Positions 1-9,975 of a stretch of DNA of 64,000 nucleotides are shown piece by piece (the stretch's first letter is position 1; every line of letters starts with the position of its first letter). Under the pieces are notes generated by a model, which saw only the letters and a program-made list of their open reading frames with translations, ran no database searches and was not told the origin of the DNA. This DNA is from Hirsutella rhossiliensis (Eukaryota > Ascomycota > Sordariomycetes > Hypocreales > Ophiocordycipitaceae). The stretch spans positions 2,108,001 to 2,172,000 of the forward strand of contig NW_025408669.1 in assembly GCF_020360975.1 (NCBI RefSeq), given 5' to 3'. The position numbers and the translations under genes are program-made.

Positions 1-209
1 GGTCCCACCCACCACCGTTCCCCCAGTGAAGCGCAAGCCAAGCAAAACACCAAAGCTGATAGGCCCCCTCTGTACTGTCCTGCCTCGAATCTCTACTTGG
101 CTCACCCTTCCCCTCGTTCACCTCCTTCTCTTCCCTCGACCCTTGCCCTCGCTGGCCTCCATCTCTTAGTTAACGCGCAGCACCGTTCGGTCAACATTTT
201 TCCCCAAAC
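1..209 (+). promoter_or_regulatory. 5' flank and leader of the FPP synthase gene
   Basis: This is a pyrimidine-rich stretch (many CT/CCT runs) directly before the start codon at 210, typical of 5' leaders of strongly expressed filamentous fungal genes. No TATA box or upstream gene is visible; the window edge cuts the promoter. Confidence 0.45.
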
Positions 210-1312
210 ATGGCGAAAAGGATGACGCTCAAGGAGTTTGAGGCAGTCTTTCCCAAGCTGGCCGAGGTCATCCTCGATCATGCCAAAGCTTGCAGCACGC
301 CCCAGCAGGCTCTCGACTGGTTCAAGCAGGTAAGCGCCGCGAAACCGCCATCCGTCGACACATGTCGCTGACAGCCTTGTCCGTGCAGAGCCTCGAAATC
401 AATACGCTGGGCGGCAAATGCAACCGCGGCATGTCCGTCCCCGACTCCGTCTCCATCCTGCTCAACGCCTCTCTAGACGAGAGGCAATACTTCGAGGCTG
501 CCACCCTTGGCTGGACGACGGAGCTGCTCCAGGCCTTCTTCCTCGTCTCCGACGACATCATGGACAGTAGCATTACCCGTCGCGACAAGCCCTGCTGGTA
601 CCGCCACGACGGCGTTGGCATGATTGCCATTAATGATGCCTTCATGCTCGAGGCGTCCATATACGTCCTCCTCAAGAAATACTTCCGCTCTCACCCGTCA
701 TACGTCGAATTCCTCGAGCTGTTTCACGAGACCACGTTCCAGACAGAGGTCGGCCAGCTGTGCGACTTGCTCACCGCCCCCGAGGACAAGATCGACCTCG
801 ACAACTTCTCCATGTCCAAGTGCCACTTCATCGTCATGTACAAGACCTCCTACTACTCCTTCTACCTCCCCGTCGCCCTCTCCCTCCACCTGCTCAACCG
901 CGCCACTCCCAAGAACCTCGAGCAGGCCAAGGATATTCTTCTCGCCATTGGTGAATACTTCCAGTTCCAGGATGACTATCTGGACAACTTTGGCCTCCCC
1001 GAGCACATTGGCAAGATCGGCACCGACATCAAGGACAACAAGTGCTCGTGGCTCGTCAACCAGGCACTCGAGGTTGCCGGCCCAGAGCAGCGCAAGATCC
1101 TCGACGAAAACTACGGCCGCAAGGACGACGTCAAGGAGCAAGTCGTCAAGAAGCTCTACGACGACTTGAAGCTCAAGCAGCGCTGGGAGGCCTACGAGGA
1201 AAAGCGGACCGGCGAGATCCGCGCCATGATCAACAAGGTGGACGAGAGCGAGGGGCTCAACAAGGACGTCTTCACTGCCTTCCTGGATAAGATCTACAAG
1301 CGAACCAAGTAG
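210..1312 (+). CDS. ERG20: Farnesyl diphosphate synthase
   Basis: Trans-isoprenyl diphosphate synthase that condenses IPP with DMAPP/GPP to make farnesyl diphosphate, the branch point for ergosterol, prenylation, dolichol and ubiquinone. Exons are 210-329 and 389-1312; the 59-bp intron starts GTAAGC and ends CCGTGCAG. The spliced product is 347 residues, the usual length for fungal FPP synthase. The first Asp-rich motif DDIMD lies at residues 95-99 and is followed by the RRDKPCW context; the second, DDYLD, lies at 235-239. The GGKCNRG substrate-binding segment is near 48-54. The start was chosen because [10 protein letters not shown] in exon 1 matches the usual N-terminus and the phase closes exactly. 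Two large aromatic residues before DDIMD (FF at 90-91) fit a chain length of C15. It is a housekeeping gene and no terpene cyclase lies nearby. It converges with the next gene on the minus strand. Confidence 0.96.
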
Positions 1313-1840
1313 GGGCGGCGGAACATGCACGGCGCGGCTTTGGGTGACTCGAGTCGAGCGGGGGGGTTAATTGTAGGAACAAAGGTATATATGATGTAGA
1401 TGCAAAAGGGCAGAGGATGTCTTGGTGGACTAAATCACATTTCATACATGTGAGTTACCAATCACAGACAAGTATGTCTCCGCAGCAGACATGTCTGGAA
1501 GATGTCATAGTATAAGCGCCCCTTGCGCAATGTCTCAATGCCCCGGTTAAATATGTAAGTCCAACAGCGGCCCAGATCCAACAAGGAAAACGGAAGCCAG
1601 AGTGAAACAGAAGAACGCGCAAACAACCTAGCCCAGATGAGCCCAACTCCCCCGTCCCGCAAACCATACATAAAAGTTGCTGGGTTGCAAAGCAGAGTGA
1701 ATAGGTAGTGTCAAGGAGATGTGTCCCGATGTTTGATTATCGTCAAGGGTGGAGTTGTCCATGAGGCCAACAAGTAAAACAGGACGCGACAGGAACAGAC
1801 CCCCAGCGACGCTTAGGCATCATGCCGATGGATTCGCCAC
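1313..1840. other. Convergent 3' intergenic region
   Basis: About 530 bp between the ends of two convergent genes. It contains the presumed 3' UTRs (AT-richer, e.g. GTATATATGATG near 1385). I see no further coding signal. Confidence 0.4.
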
Positions 1841-4800
1841 TCACCGCGCGCGGTTGACGAGGGGCTCGGCGTGGCGTGCAGAAGGGCCGCCGCCATGGTG
1901 CGCCTCTCCGAACTTGTCCCGCCGGACCGAGCGATTAGGCAGGGCCGGGACCGGGGGTAGCTCCTCGGGGCTGAAGCGGCGGCCGCCACCTACGGAGCCT
2001 GGGCCAATCGTTGAGCGACTCCGGCCACGTAGGCTGGGCGGCGGCATCGGCCCGCCGGGGCCGGAACCCGAGGCGCCTCTCCGAGACATGGCGCGCTGCG
2101 GGGGCGCATTGTGCAGCTGGGGCGGCCCGCCCGTGGCGAAGTTGATGAGCGGCTGGCCGGCCGCGTGCCTGGGCCCGTGGCCATGGGCGTCACGGAAGCG
2201 CGGCGGCTCGGGAAAATCCTTGCCAAAGCTGAGCAGTGGCTGGGACGGCGGCTGCTGATGGTGGTGCTGCTGCTGCTTCTCGCGTCGCAGCTGGGCGGCG
2301 GCGTCTGCCGTCATGGGACGCCTGCTGACAGGATGGCCGCTTTGGCTGCGCGCCCGGGCAGAGTGCTCTGCCGCAGAGGGGAACCAAGACTTTGGCTCAG
2401 ACCTCTCGGGGGCCTCGGCGGCGCCCGAGACACCGCCGTTTAACAGGGAGGGGCCCACGGTAAACGGCCCGTCAGCCTTAGCATCGTGACCGCGAGTCTG
2501 GGTATTCGCCACCTCGTCCTGCTTCCGCTTGTCGTACGCGTCGCCGAGCAGACCGCCGGCAAAGAACTCGCGCTCTTTGTCGGTTGTCTCGGACCACGGC
2601 GGTGTCTGGCCCTTTGACCGCGGAGAGTCCTTGGACGAGCGCTTGGTGAGCGTCGTGTCGACGCGGGGAACATCGGGCACCTTGAAGCCGCTGACATCCA
2701 TGAGCGGCTCCTCGCTCCTGTACGACGTCTCGTCGATGGACACGCGCGGGCCCTTCTCGGTGCTCTTGCCAGCGTCCCTGGGTGATTTTCCCCCCAGCAG
2801 TGGGCTTTGCGTGATTTGCGGGGGCTTTTCCTTGCGTGCCAAGTCGACCAGCCTGTTGACCAGGTACCAGCTCCGCCAGCCGTGCACCATCTCGTAGAAG
2901 CGCGAGGCCAGCTTGTCGTCGTCGGTGCAGAAGAAGTGGACAAAGTTCTCGCCGTTGGGAAACACATTTGTCTTTTGCTGGCTCTTGATGGCGTAGCAAA
3001 ACTTCTTTGGCGGCTTGAGGTTGCGGCGCATCTCGCTCTCCTTGGGCGAGTAGATGTCAAAGTCGGACAAATGGCACAGCACGATGCTGTCCTTGTCGAG
3101 GGGGCTGGCTTCGGCGCGCTTCGAGGCAAAGACCTGCCCGCTGTCCAGCAGGGTGACCCAGCGCTTATTCCACTTGCCAGGGCGCGCCGAGTGGTGAAGC
3201 TGGAGGCAGAAGCCGGGCGGAGGGTCGTCTGTGCGAGGCACCGAGTCAAGGTCGAGGCCGCGGTCGTCCTTGGGGGAGTCGCAAGGCAGGATGAGGAGCG
3301 AGTTCTGCTCGTCATTGTCCCAGGAATTGAGGACGTCGCGGACGCGCTCGTAGCGGCGGAGGCGGCGTTCCAGACCGAGCACGAAGTAGCACTCAATGAC
3401 GACGCAGGTCGTGGGCGTAATGACATGGTTCGTCTTTTCTGCCGACGCGACGACAATGTCGACGGGCGACGTGTCGGCCGTAAAGGGCAGAGTGGTGGTC
3501 GAGGAGAGGCACCGCACAATGACGCGCTGCAGGGGCAAATGGCGTTAGTTGATCAATCAGTCGTCGATGCGCACGCGGGTAGGCAGGGGTTTATGCAACC
3601 AACAGACCAGAAAACCCAGCCTGGCGAGAGGTGGAGAGGAAAGACGGCTTACCCTTTCTCCGCCGTTGATTGCCGACGCGGGGGCATCGAACTGGGGGAC
3701 AATGCCCTTGCCGCCGGGCTCAATGAAGCTCATCCTGAGCGAGTCGTCGACGCTGCTGTTGCGGCTAAACAGGCTGCCGCTGCCGGCCAAGGCGGGCGAG
3801 AAGATGGACGGGGAGATTGTGCTGGGCGTGCCCGGTTGACTGGGGTTCTTGGCGTTGGACCGCCGGCCCCGCGCGAGAAAGGCGAAGGTGTCGAGCAGAG
3901 GACGCCGGCAGGGCTTGGGCGGAGGGGTGACGAGCTGTGCCTGGAGCCTGGCGAGGTCGAGCTTCTTTTGTTCGGCCAAGATGCGGTCCGTCTCAGCCTC
4001 GAGCCGCTCGGCCAGCAGGGCCGCCTCGTCTGTGTTGACGTGCTTCGTCTGCGCGCCTGCGCTGTGCTTTGGAGGAGGGGTTTCTGGCTGCTGCGCCTCC
4101 GCAGGGGCTGTTGCGGCGGGGGGGGGCGATGCGACTATGCTGTGCACTATTGCGTCGTCTTTTCGGATCTTGTCGTCGTTGTGATTATTGCTGGGTCTGT
4201 TGTTCTCTTGGTCGTTGCCGCGATCGCTGTCGGCTCCCTCGCCCAGGGCAATCAAGGGGTTGGTGGCGTGAAGGTTGGTGTCGCCGGCGCTGGCGGTGGC
4301 GGCGGCAGCGCGGCTGTTGGCGCTGGCCGCGGCCTTTTGCAGCAGCGTCTCCTTGACGCTTTCAATGGGCGTCTTGAGGCTCCCGAGGGCGGTCAGGCTG
4401 GGTTTGAGCGTTGCATTGACGGGCCTCGGGCTAAGGACAGATGTGGGTGAAAAATCAGGGAGGGGCGGCGGTCGCGTCGCATGGCGCGAGGGCGAGGCCG
4501 TGGCCGTGGCCGTCTTGGAGCGACGGTGCAGCAGCGGCTCGGAGTTATGGCGCTCGTCGTCGTTGCTGCTGTCGACGGTGCTGCTGCTGGCGCTCAGCGT
4601 GTGGTGGGTGTTGGTCGTGTTGGTGTTGGTCGTGCTGCTGCTGCTGCTGCAGCTGCTGGCGCTGTTGCGGAAGATGTCAAAGGGCCGCAGCGACGAGACG
4701 CTTTTGCCTCGCAGGCTTCGGTAGCGGGAGATGGCAGGCTTCGGCGGCGGCGGCGGTGCTGTCAGCGGCTCTGCCGGCACTGCTGCTGCTGCTGCCGGGG

Positions 4801-5083
4801 GGGGGACAGGCGCTGAAACGGACCCCGGTCCCTCGACCATTCTGCCGCTGTCACTCGACGGCACCGCGATAGATTGCGATCGCGATCTCAGCAGGCTGGA
4901 TCCAACAATGCTCCGGTTGCCGGCAAGCTGGTGTTTTTTTTTCTGGCTTTTTGGCTGATGCACGCGCAAGAGGGCAGGACACTGTTGTAAGTGCGTCGCA
5001 CGTCTGGACCCGACTCTGTGTTCGCGAGAAGAAGAACCACAGTCGCCACAAGATATCGCCGTCAGAAACCAGACTGGACGCAC
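1841..5083 (-). CDS. Ras-association / pleckstrin-homology (RA-PH) domain protein
   Basis: Large scaffold-type protein that probably links a Ras-family GTPase to phosphoinositides at the membrane in polarised growth (inference from domains). The exons are start-3653 and 3526-1841; the intron begins GTAAGC and ends CCCTGCAG. Starting at the ATG at 4840 the product is 957 residues; an in-frame upstream ATG at 5083 would give 1,038, and I cannot choose between them. With the shorter start, a Ser/Pro/Ala-rich disordered N-terminal region covers 1-390, an RA-like fold about 397-476 (begins RVIVRCLSSTTTLPF) and a PH domain about 503-617, with GKWNKRWVTLLDSGQVF as strands 1-2 and the C-terminal helix Trp in HGWRSWYLVNRL. 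The C-terminal 340 residues are disordered with Gln/His and Pro/Arg tracts. CTG-type trinucleotide runs sit near 4,620-4,660. The TGA stop lies inside a perfect GTGAGT donor consensus, so an alternative 3' exon is possible. Confidence 0.82.
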
Positions 5084-5530
5084 CCTGGCGCTTTTGGGCC
5101 GGTTCGACGCGTAAAGCAGACCAACGTTTCTCCTTTCGATAAAAAAAAACCAAAGTCAGGGCCCAAAGGATGAAGCGGGTAAAGATGATGGCTTCAGGCT
5201 TGGATAGCTTCCGGACGAAGCTCACGACGGCACAACCCAACAGCCAGGTCGAGCAGGGGAAACCAAGGGGGAAAAGGAGCAAGAAAAAGGAACAAGACAA
5301 GCTCGGCACGCGCGGGAAAAAAGGCCACGAGTCTACCGATCACCACTCGGCAGAAACAAGGTTCACGAGGAGATTGAGAAGAGATTAGATGGTCGGGAGC
5401 GCGGCGCGGGCATTTTGCGTGTCGAGCTTCTCTCCCGGCACACGCCCTTGGCAGATGAAGTCGTGCTTGCTGGCATGCCACCGCGCGCCCAGTCTCAGAA
5501 GTAGAACCCTTTCCCCGGTCAAGCGATGCC

Positions 5531-5568
5531 GATGCCCCCCATTGATGCCCCCATTGATGCCCCCATTC
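5531..5568. repeat. Short tandem repeat, unit about 12 bp
   Basis: Three consecutive near-identical copies of the unit ATTGATGCCCCC. It lies outside any gene I support. Confidence 0.7.
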
Positions 5569-5768
5569 CTATCGTCCCCATGTCCGTGTCTTGGAGGTTG
5601 CTCCAATAAAGTAAGCACCTCTTTTTTCCCAGTGGCGGCAGGCCGGGACAGGGGACGGGCTTCAGGGGCCCCGAGCGTGCTAGGGCCAGGCAGGGGCGCT
5701 CCCGGAAGGGACCTGCCTGCGGGGCCGGGGAGGGGGTGTGTGCGCGGCGGATTGCCCTATTCGATTTG

Positions 5769-5788
5769 GGTGGTGGTGGTGGTGGTGT
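5769..5788. repeat. (GGT)n microsatellite
   Basis: Six uninterrupted GGT/TGG units in intergenic DNA. Confidence 0.8.
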
Positions 5789-6624
5789 GAAGCCGTCATC
5801 TGTCAAACCCAAATCTGTCCTGTCTTGGCACTGCCTCTGCTTCCGAAGCAACACCCTTCTCGAAAGTCTTCCTGGCCAACAATGCTCGGGCACCGGCTCG
5901 TATCCGGGCCTCGTCTTGGACACACACAAACGAAACGTTTCCATGTCACCCATCCTCGGATCGAGGGCGGCGCGCCGAAAGAGGACATGCTCGCACAACG
6001 GAAAAATAAACGCCTCGTCCTGCCGCCTCTCCTTGCTGCCTCTCTGCTGCTGCCGCCGCCGGGTTCAAGGAAGCTCGGGGTACTACTCCGTATCCCCGTG
6101 GAGACAAGCCCCAGCAGGGAAGATGACGGCGATCCAGAGAAGAGTGTGGGGTCAAGAGAAGACGGTGAGTTTGGAGTTGCAGTACAGTAAGTAGGTCCTG
6201 TAGGCATGGCCCAACTTACAGAGTACACAGGACCGAGATCCAATTTCATATCGATCCATTGCCCCTGGGTACTCTGACAGTACAGTACTGCCCGATGCTG
6301 TACCGGTATGTCTGTAATTTCCCCTGATCAACGACACATACGAAGTACTGTGCGTTGTAAACGACCAGTCGAGATCTGTCATCGGCCGTCCACTTCCCTA
6401 TCGCAGGCAGCGTCACACAATGACCATTTTGGACATGCATCACAAAAAGAAAAAAACGACTCGTCGCCGCGCCACGAACCACCCTGCCGCCAGTCCCGGT
6501 CCTCGCCCTGGGGGGGCCACTGCCGCTTGCTCATGTCGCATGCATGCGACGCCGCTCCATCGGCCGGTGCAAGGCGCGGGCCGCTGGATCAACCGCCGGA
6601 GCAGGGCTCGACTGACAGGACGGG

Positions 6625-7826
6625 CTACTTTCGAAAGGCGCCTACTTCGCGCCGCCACCATGCGGTGAAGTCGCAGGTCGACACGTCAATGCCCAGTTGC
6701 CCAAGCTCCTTTGTGCTCAGGTGGCAGTCGTACGGCCGCTGCGCCGAGGCATTGGGGTCGTTGCCCTGCGTATTTGGCTCGATGCTCGCTATCGACAGGC
6801 CCATGACCTCGCCAAAGCGTTGGCAGATGTCGTACTTTGTCATGACATCTTGGCTCGAGAACTGCAGGATCCGAGGCAAGCCTTGCCGCTCAGCCGCATC
6901 GAGATACTTGGCGGCCACGTCTGTCATGTGTGCCCAGGGGGGTCCATGTCAGCGCACAATGTAACGGCGGCGATGGACTAATGCGAACGGGGACCTGGCC
7001 ATGTATGCACGGGGGCGGGATGGTCTGGAAGGTTTGTGAAACATACCGCGACAGACGCGCCCGACGTCCTCCGTGTTGGTTGGATAGCGGCGGGCCCAGT
7101 GATCCATCTTAATCCTTGCCCCCTCGGTCTGTGCTTTCCAGACCGAGTCCATGAGCACGTTGACGGCACTCTCGGCGGGCGTCTCGGCATGGCCATACAG
7201 CAGCGGCACGCGCAGCGCGACGGCTAAGCCTTGCTTGCCGGCACGGGTAAACTCTTCCAGCACGGCCCGCTCGCCATCCGCCTTGGTCTGGCCGTACAGG
7301 TTGGCCGGCTTGGGGGCGGCATCGGCCTCGTAGGGAGCATCGCCGGGCGTTCCGGGGAAGACGTAGTCGGTGGAGACGTAGATGACCAGGATGGCTCGGC
7401 TTGCCGCGAGCTTGGCGAGGCTTCTGCTGGCTGCGACGTTGAGCGCCCGAGCGCCCTCCGGGTCCTTGTCGACCTTGTCGGGGGCTTTCTCGGCCGCGCC
7501 TGGCAACGTATGCCTCGTCAGCGGGCTTGCCTGGTGGAATCTCCAACGAACCACTCACAGTGGACGATGACCTGGGGTCTTGTGTGCCACGGTCAATGTC
7601 GGTCAGCAGGTCGGCGTCTGCAGCGTTGCAGGAGCACAGACTTGTTTTCGTCCAGGGCCTTGGCCAGCTCATCCGCGTTTCGAAGGTCGACTCTGCGGAC
7701 ATCGACGCCGTCCGCTCGCGAGTAGCCGGTCCGCTTGACATGCCATCCACCGAGCTCAAATGTCTTGGCTACTTCGCGGCCAAGGAGGCCTGTGGCACCG
7801 GTTACGAGGACGGTCCGTCGAGTCAT
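6625..7826 (-). CDS. MAT2B/RmlD-like NAD(P)-binding protein
   Basis: Extended short-chain dehydrogenase of the dTDP-4-dehydrorhamnose reductase (RmlD) fold, closest in overall look to methionine adenosyltransferase regulatory subunit beta. The four exons are 7826-7642, 7578-7559, 7499-7047 and 6920-6625; their lengths 185+20+453+296 give 318 codons, so 317 residues. The Rossmann motif GATGLLG is at residues 10-16, STDYVF at 111-116 and the YxxxK pair Tyr137/Lys141 in YGQTK. A 20-nt exon encodes the core of PQVIVHC, the expected beta-strand before the cofactor site, which is why it must be included. Intron donors are GTCTGT, GTGAGT and GTATGT. It is not clear whether it is enzymatic or regulatory; fungal members often keep Tyr/Lys without proven rhamnose synthesis. 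It shares a 509-bp divergent promoter with the MFAP1 gene. Confidence 0.88.
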
Positions 7827-8335
7827 TTCTCGTAAACGCGATGTCTCGCAGGATGCTTCGCGTGCGATTAGAACTGAGACGTGCGGGCGAGGGACGTTGG
7901 AGTCTTGTCTTGGGTCCGGTGCGGGCTGGTGAGCTGGAGTGAGTGAGAGAGGGGCAGCTCTTCCTTCCATCAGGGGTCTCATGAGTCGGCCCGCAAGTCA
8001 CGGGCGGGACAGGTGGACGAGACGCGCGACTGTCAATTTACGGTGGGAAAAAATATTGACCGTCGGCGTTTCTTATTAGTCCCCGTCCTCCGTCCGTACT
8101 CGGCGTATCAACCCAGACGTCAACGGCTTCAAAGCATCTCATGTGTCTGTGACTAGAATGACGGGTGAATGACGCTCGCCAGAGGTATAGGGTAGCGGTG
8201 GCTCGTGATGTAGACGGTCAATGTGGCGTACGTCGGTGATAAGATAAGCCTTTATCCATCGACTTCTTCGACCTCTCCTCTACGTCGTACTCGTTCGTAG
8301 TCTTCAACATCAAACACTCATTCACCACCGTCGCG
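7827..8335. promoter_or_regulatory. Shared divergent promoter region
   Basis: A 509-bp gap lies between the start codons of the MAT2B-like gene (minus) and the MFAP1 gene (plus), so both promoters must lie here. The sequence directly before 8336 is CT-rich with several CTCTCC/TCTTCAAC stretches. No further feature is seen. Confidence 0.5.
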
Positions 8336-9751
8336 ATGCCGCCGAGCCGCATGACCGCAAACCCGGCGCGGCCGGCGCGCCACCGTGCTGGCAAGCCCAC
8401 GGGCAACGTATCGTCCTCTGATTCAGACAGCGACGACGCGGAAGCGCCGCCCCCTCCCCCGACCATTCCTGCACCCCCCAAGGCCGCCAGTGCGGGCAAG
8501 ATTATCAGCAACCTCAACCGCATCGACCTCAATGCGCGTCGCCAGGAGCTGGAAAAGGTCGCCGAGGCTAGGCGACTCGCCGCTCAGAGAGCCGAGAAGC
8601 TGGCCGCCGAGCAGGGGTTCGTCACCGAGGGGGAGGAGGAGGAGAGCGAGGCGGAGGAGAGTGAGTCGGGAGAGGAATCAGACGAGGAAGAAAGCAGCGA
8701 GGAGGAGGAGCCGCGGAGGCTTATGATGCGACCCAAGTTTGTGCCGAAAAGCCAACGAGGGCAAACCGTAAAGGACCCGGAGCAAGAAGAGGAGGCTGTC
8801 CGGCAGGCCGAGGAAGAAGCAAGGAAAAAGGCTGCCGATGAGCTGGTCGAGGAGCAGATCAAGAAGGACCTCGAAGCCCGCGCGGCCGGCAAGAAACACT
8901 GGGACGACGAGGACAATCAAGACTCCGACGTCGACACGACCGACGGGCTCGACCCGGAAGCCGAAGAGGCCGCGTGGCGCGTCCGCGAGCTCAAGCGCCT
9001 CAAGCGCGCGCGGGCGGCCATCGAGGAACGCGAAAGGGAGCTCGCCGAGGTGGAGCGACGGCGCAACCTGACGGCCGAGGAGCGCGCGGCTGAAGACGAG
9101 GCGCACCTGGCCAAGCAGCGCGAGGACAAGGAGGGCAAGGGAAAGATGTCGTACATGCAAAAGTACTACCACAAGGGCGCCTTCTTCCAGGACGAGACGG
9201 AGACGGCGGGCCTGCTGCAGCGCGACATAATGGGCAGCCGCTTCCAGGACGACGTGCGCAACCGCGAGGCGCTGCCCGAGTACCTGCAGAAGCGCGACAT
9301 GACCAAGCTCGGCCGCAAGGGCGCCACCAAGTACAAGGACATGCGCACCGAGGACACCGGGCGCTGGGGCCAGTTTGACGATTCGGGACCGAGGGGCCAC
9401 AGGGATAGGTTCGATGGCGACGACCGGTTCCGGCCCGACGACGCCAGGTTCAGGCAGGATGACGGAGGGCCCAAGGGTGCCAATGCGGTCCCGTTGAGGG
9501 AGAGGAGGGGCAGTGCGCACGACGGCGGGAGGCATCACCCTCGGGATGACGACAGGCGAGACAGAGGCGACAGACGTGACGCTCGAGAGCATGCCGGCGA
9601 TGACGACGACGGCCATCAGCGGAGATCACGGTCCCGATCGCCAAGGCGAGATCACGATGGCCACAGGAGCCGCCGCAAGAGGAGCACATCACGCGACAGG
9701 GATCGCGACGACGACAAGAGACGCAAGGTGGACGTGGATGTCCGCAGATGA
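8336..9751 (+). CDS. Spliceosomal protein, MFAP1 family
   Basis: Single-exon gene of 471 codons. The product belongs to the MFAP1 family, which are spliceosomal B-complex proteins needed for pre-mRNA splicing in the nucleus; the historic name (microfibrillar-associated protein) is misleading in fungi. It is rich in Glu/Arg coiled-coil from about 60 to 260, with an acidic stretch (EEEESEAEESESGEES) near 100-125. The diagnostic C-terminal domain is at about 260-345, including MSYMQKYYHKGAFFQD and LGRKGATKYKDMRTEDT. An RS/RD-rich tail at about 395-471 (RRSRSRSPRRD, RSRRKRSTSRDR) resembles splicing-factor tails. The start codon is chosen as the first ATG after the CT-rich leader, giving MPPSRMTANP. 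Its 3' end converges with the DNA polymerase alpha subunit B gene, 224 bp away. Confidence 0.94.
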   Translation: MPPSRMTANPARPARHRAGKPTGNVSSSDSDSDDAEAPPPPPTIPAPPKAASAGKIISNLNRIDLNARRQELEKVAEARRLAAQRAEKLAAEQGFVTEGEEEESEAEESESGEESDEEESSEEEEPRRLMMRPKFVPKSQRGQTVKDPEQEEEAVRQAEEEARKKAADELVEEQIKKDLEARAAGKKHWDDEDNQDSDVDTTDGLDPEAEEAAWRVRELKRLKRARAAIEERERELAEVERRRNLTAEERAAEDEAHLAKQREDKEGKGKMSYMQKYYHKGAFFQDETETAGLLQRDIMGSRFQDDVRNREALPEYLQKRDMTKLGRKGATKYKDMRTEDTGRWGQFDDSGPRGHRDRFDGDDRFRPDDARFRQDDGGPKGANAVPLRERRGSAHDGGRHHPRDDDRRDRGDRRDAREHAGDDDDGHQRRSRSRSPRRDHDGHRSRRKRSTSRDRDRDDDKRRKVDVDVRR

Positions 9752-9975
9752 AGTTGCCATCCTCTAACACCGCCCCCTCACACCGCGACGCAACCATGGC
9801 TAGGCATCGGTCTCTCTATGATATCACGACGATCAATGTACATACAACTCCGACCCATCCCCCCCCCATCAAGATCACTACCGCGAGGCGCTGTGCTGGA
9901 AGCAGAGATAGATGAAATCCAAAAAGAACAACATGGGCTCGTACACCCAAAACCCGGGACCCAGAGCAGCGCGGC

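Larger units (their letters stand above)
5084..6624. other. Intergenic region with microsatellites; promoter of the RA-PH gene
   Basis: About 1.5 kb without a credible gene. It holds three tandem copies of a 12-13-bp unit (ATTGATGCCCCC) at about 5,531-5,568 and a (GGT)n run at 5,769-5,788. Open frames here have skewed compositions and no recognisable domain. A TACAGTACTG-type palindromic stretch lies near 6,279-6,290. Confidence 0.4.

Noticed and set aside
210..1312. Terpenoid gene cluster anchored by FPP synthase
   Set aside because: Neighbours are unrelated housekeeping genes; no cyclase, P450 or prenyltransferase is present.
2807..4450. A 547-codon plus-strand open frame
   Set aside because: It lies fully antisense to the RA-PH gene and has low-complexity Val/Gly/Ala composition with no domain; it is a shadow of GC-rich coding DNA.
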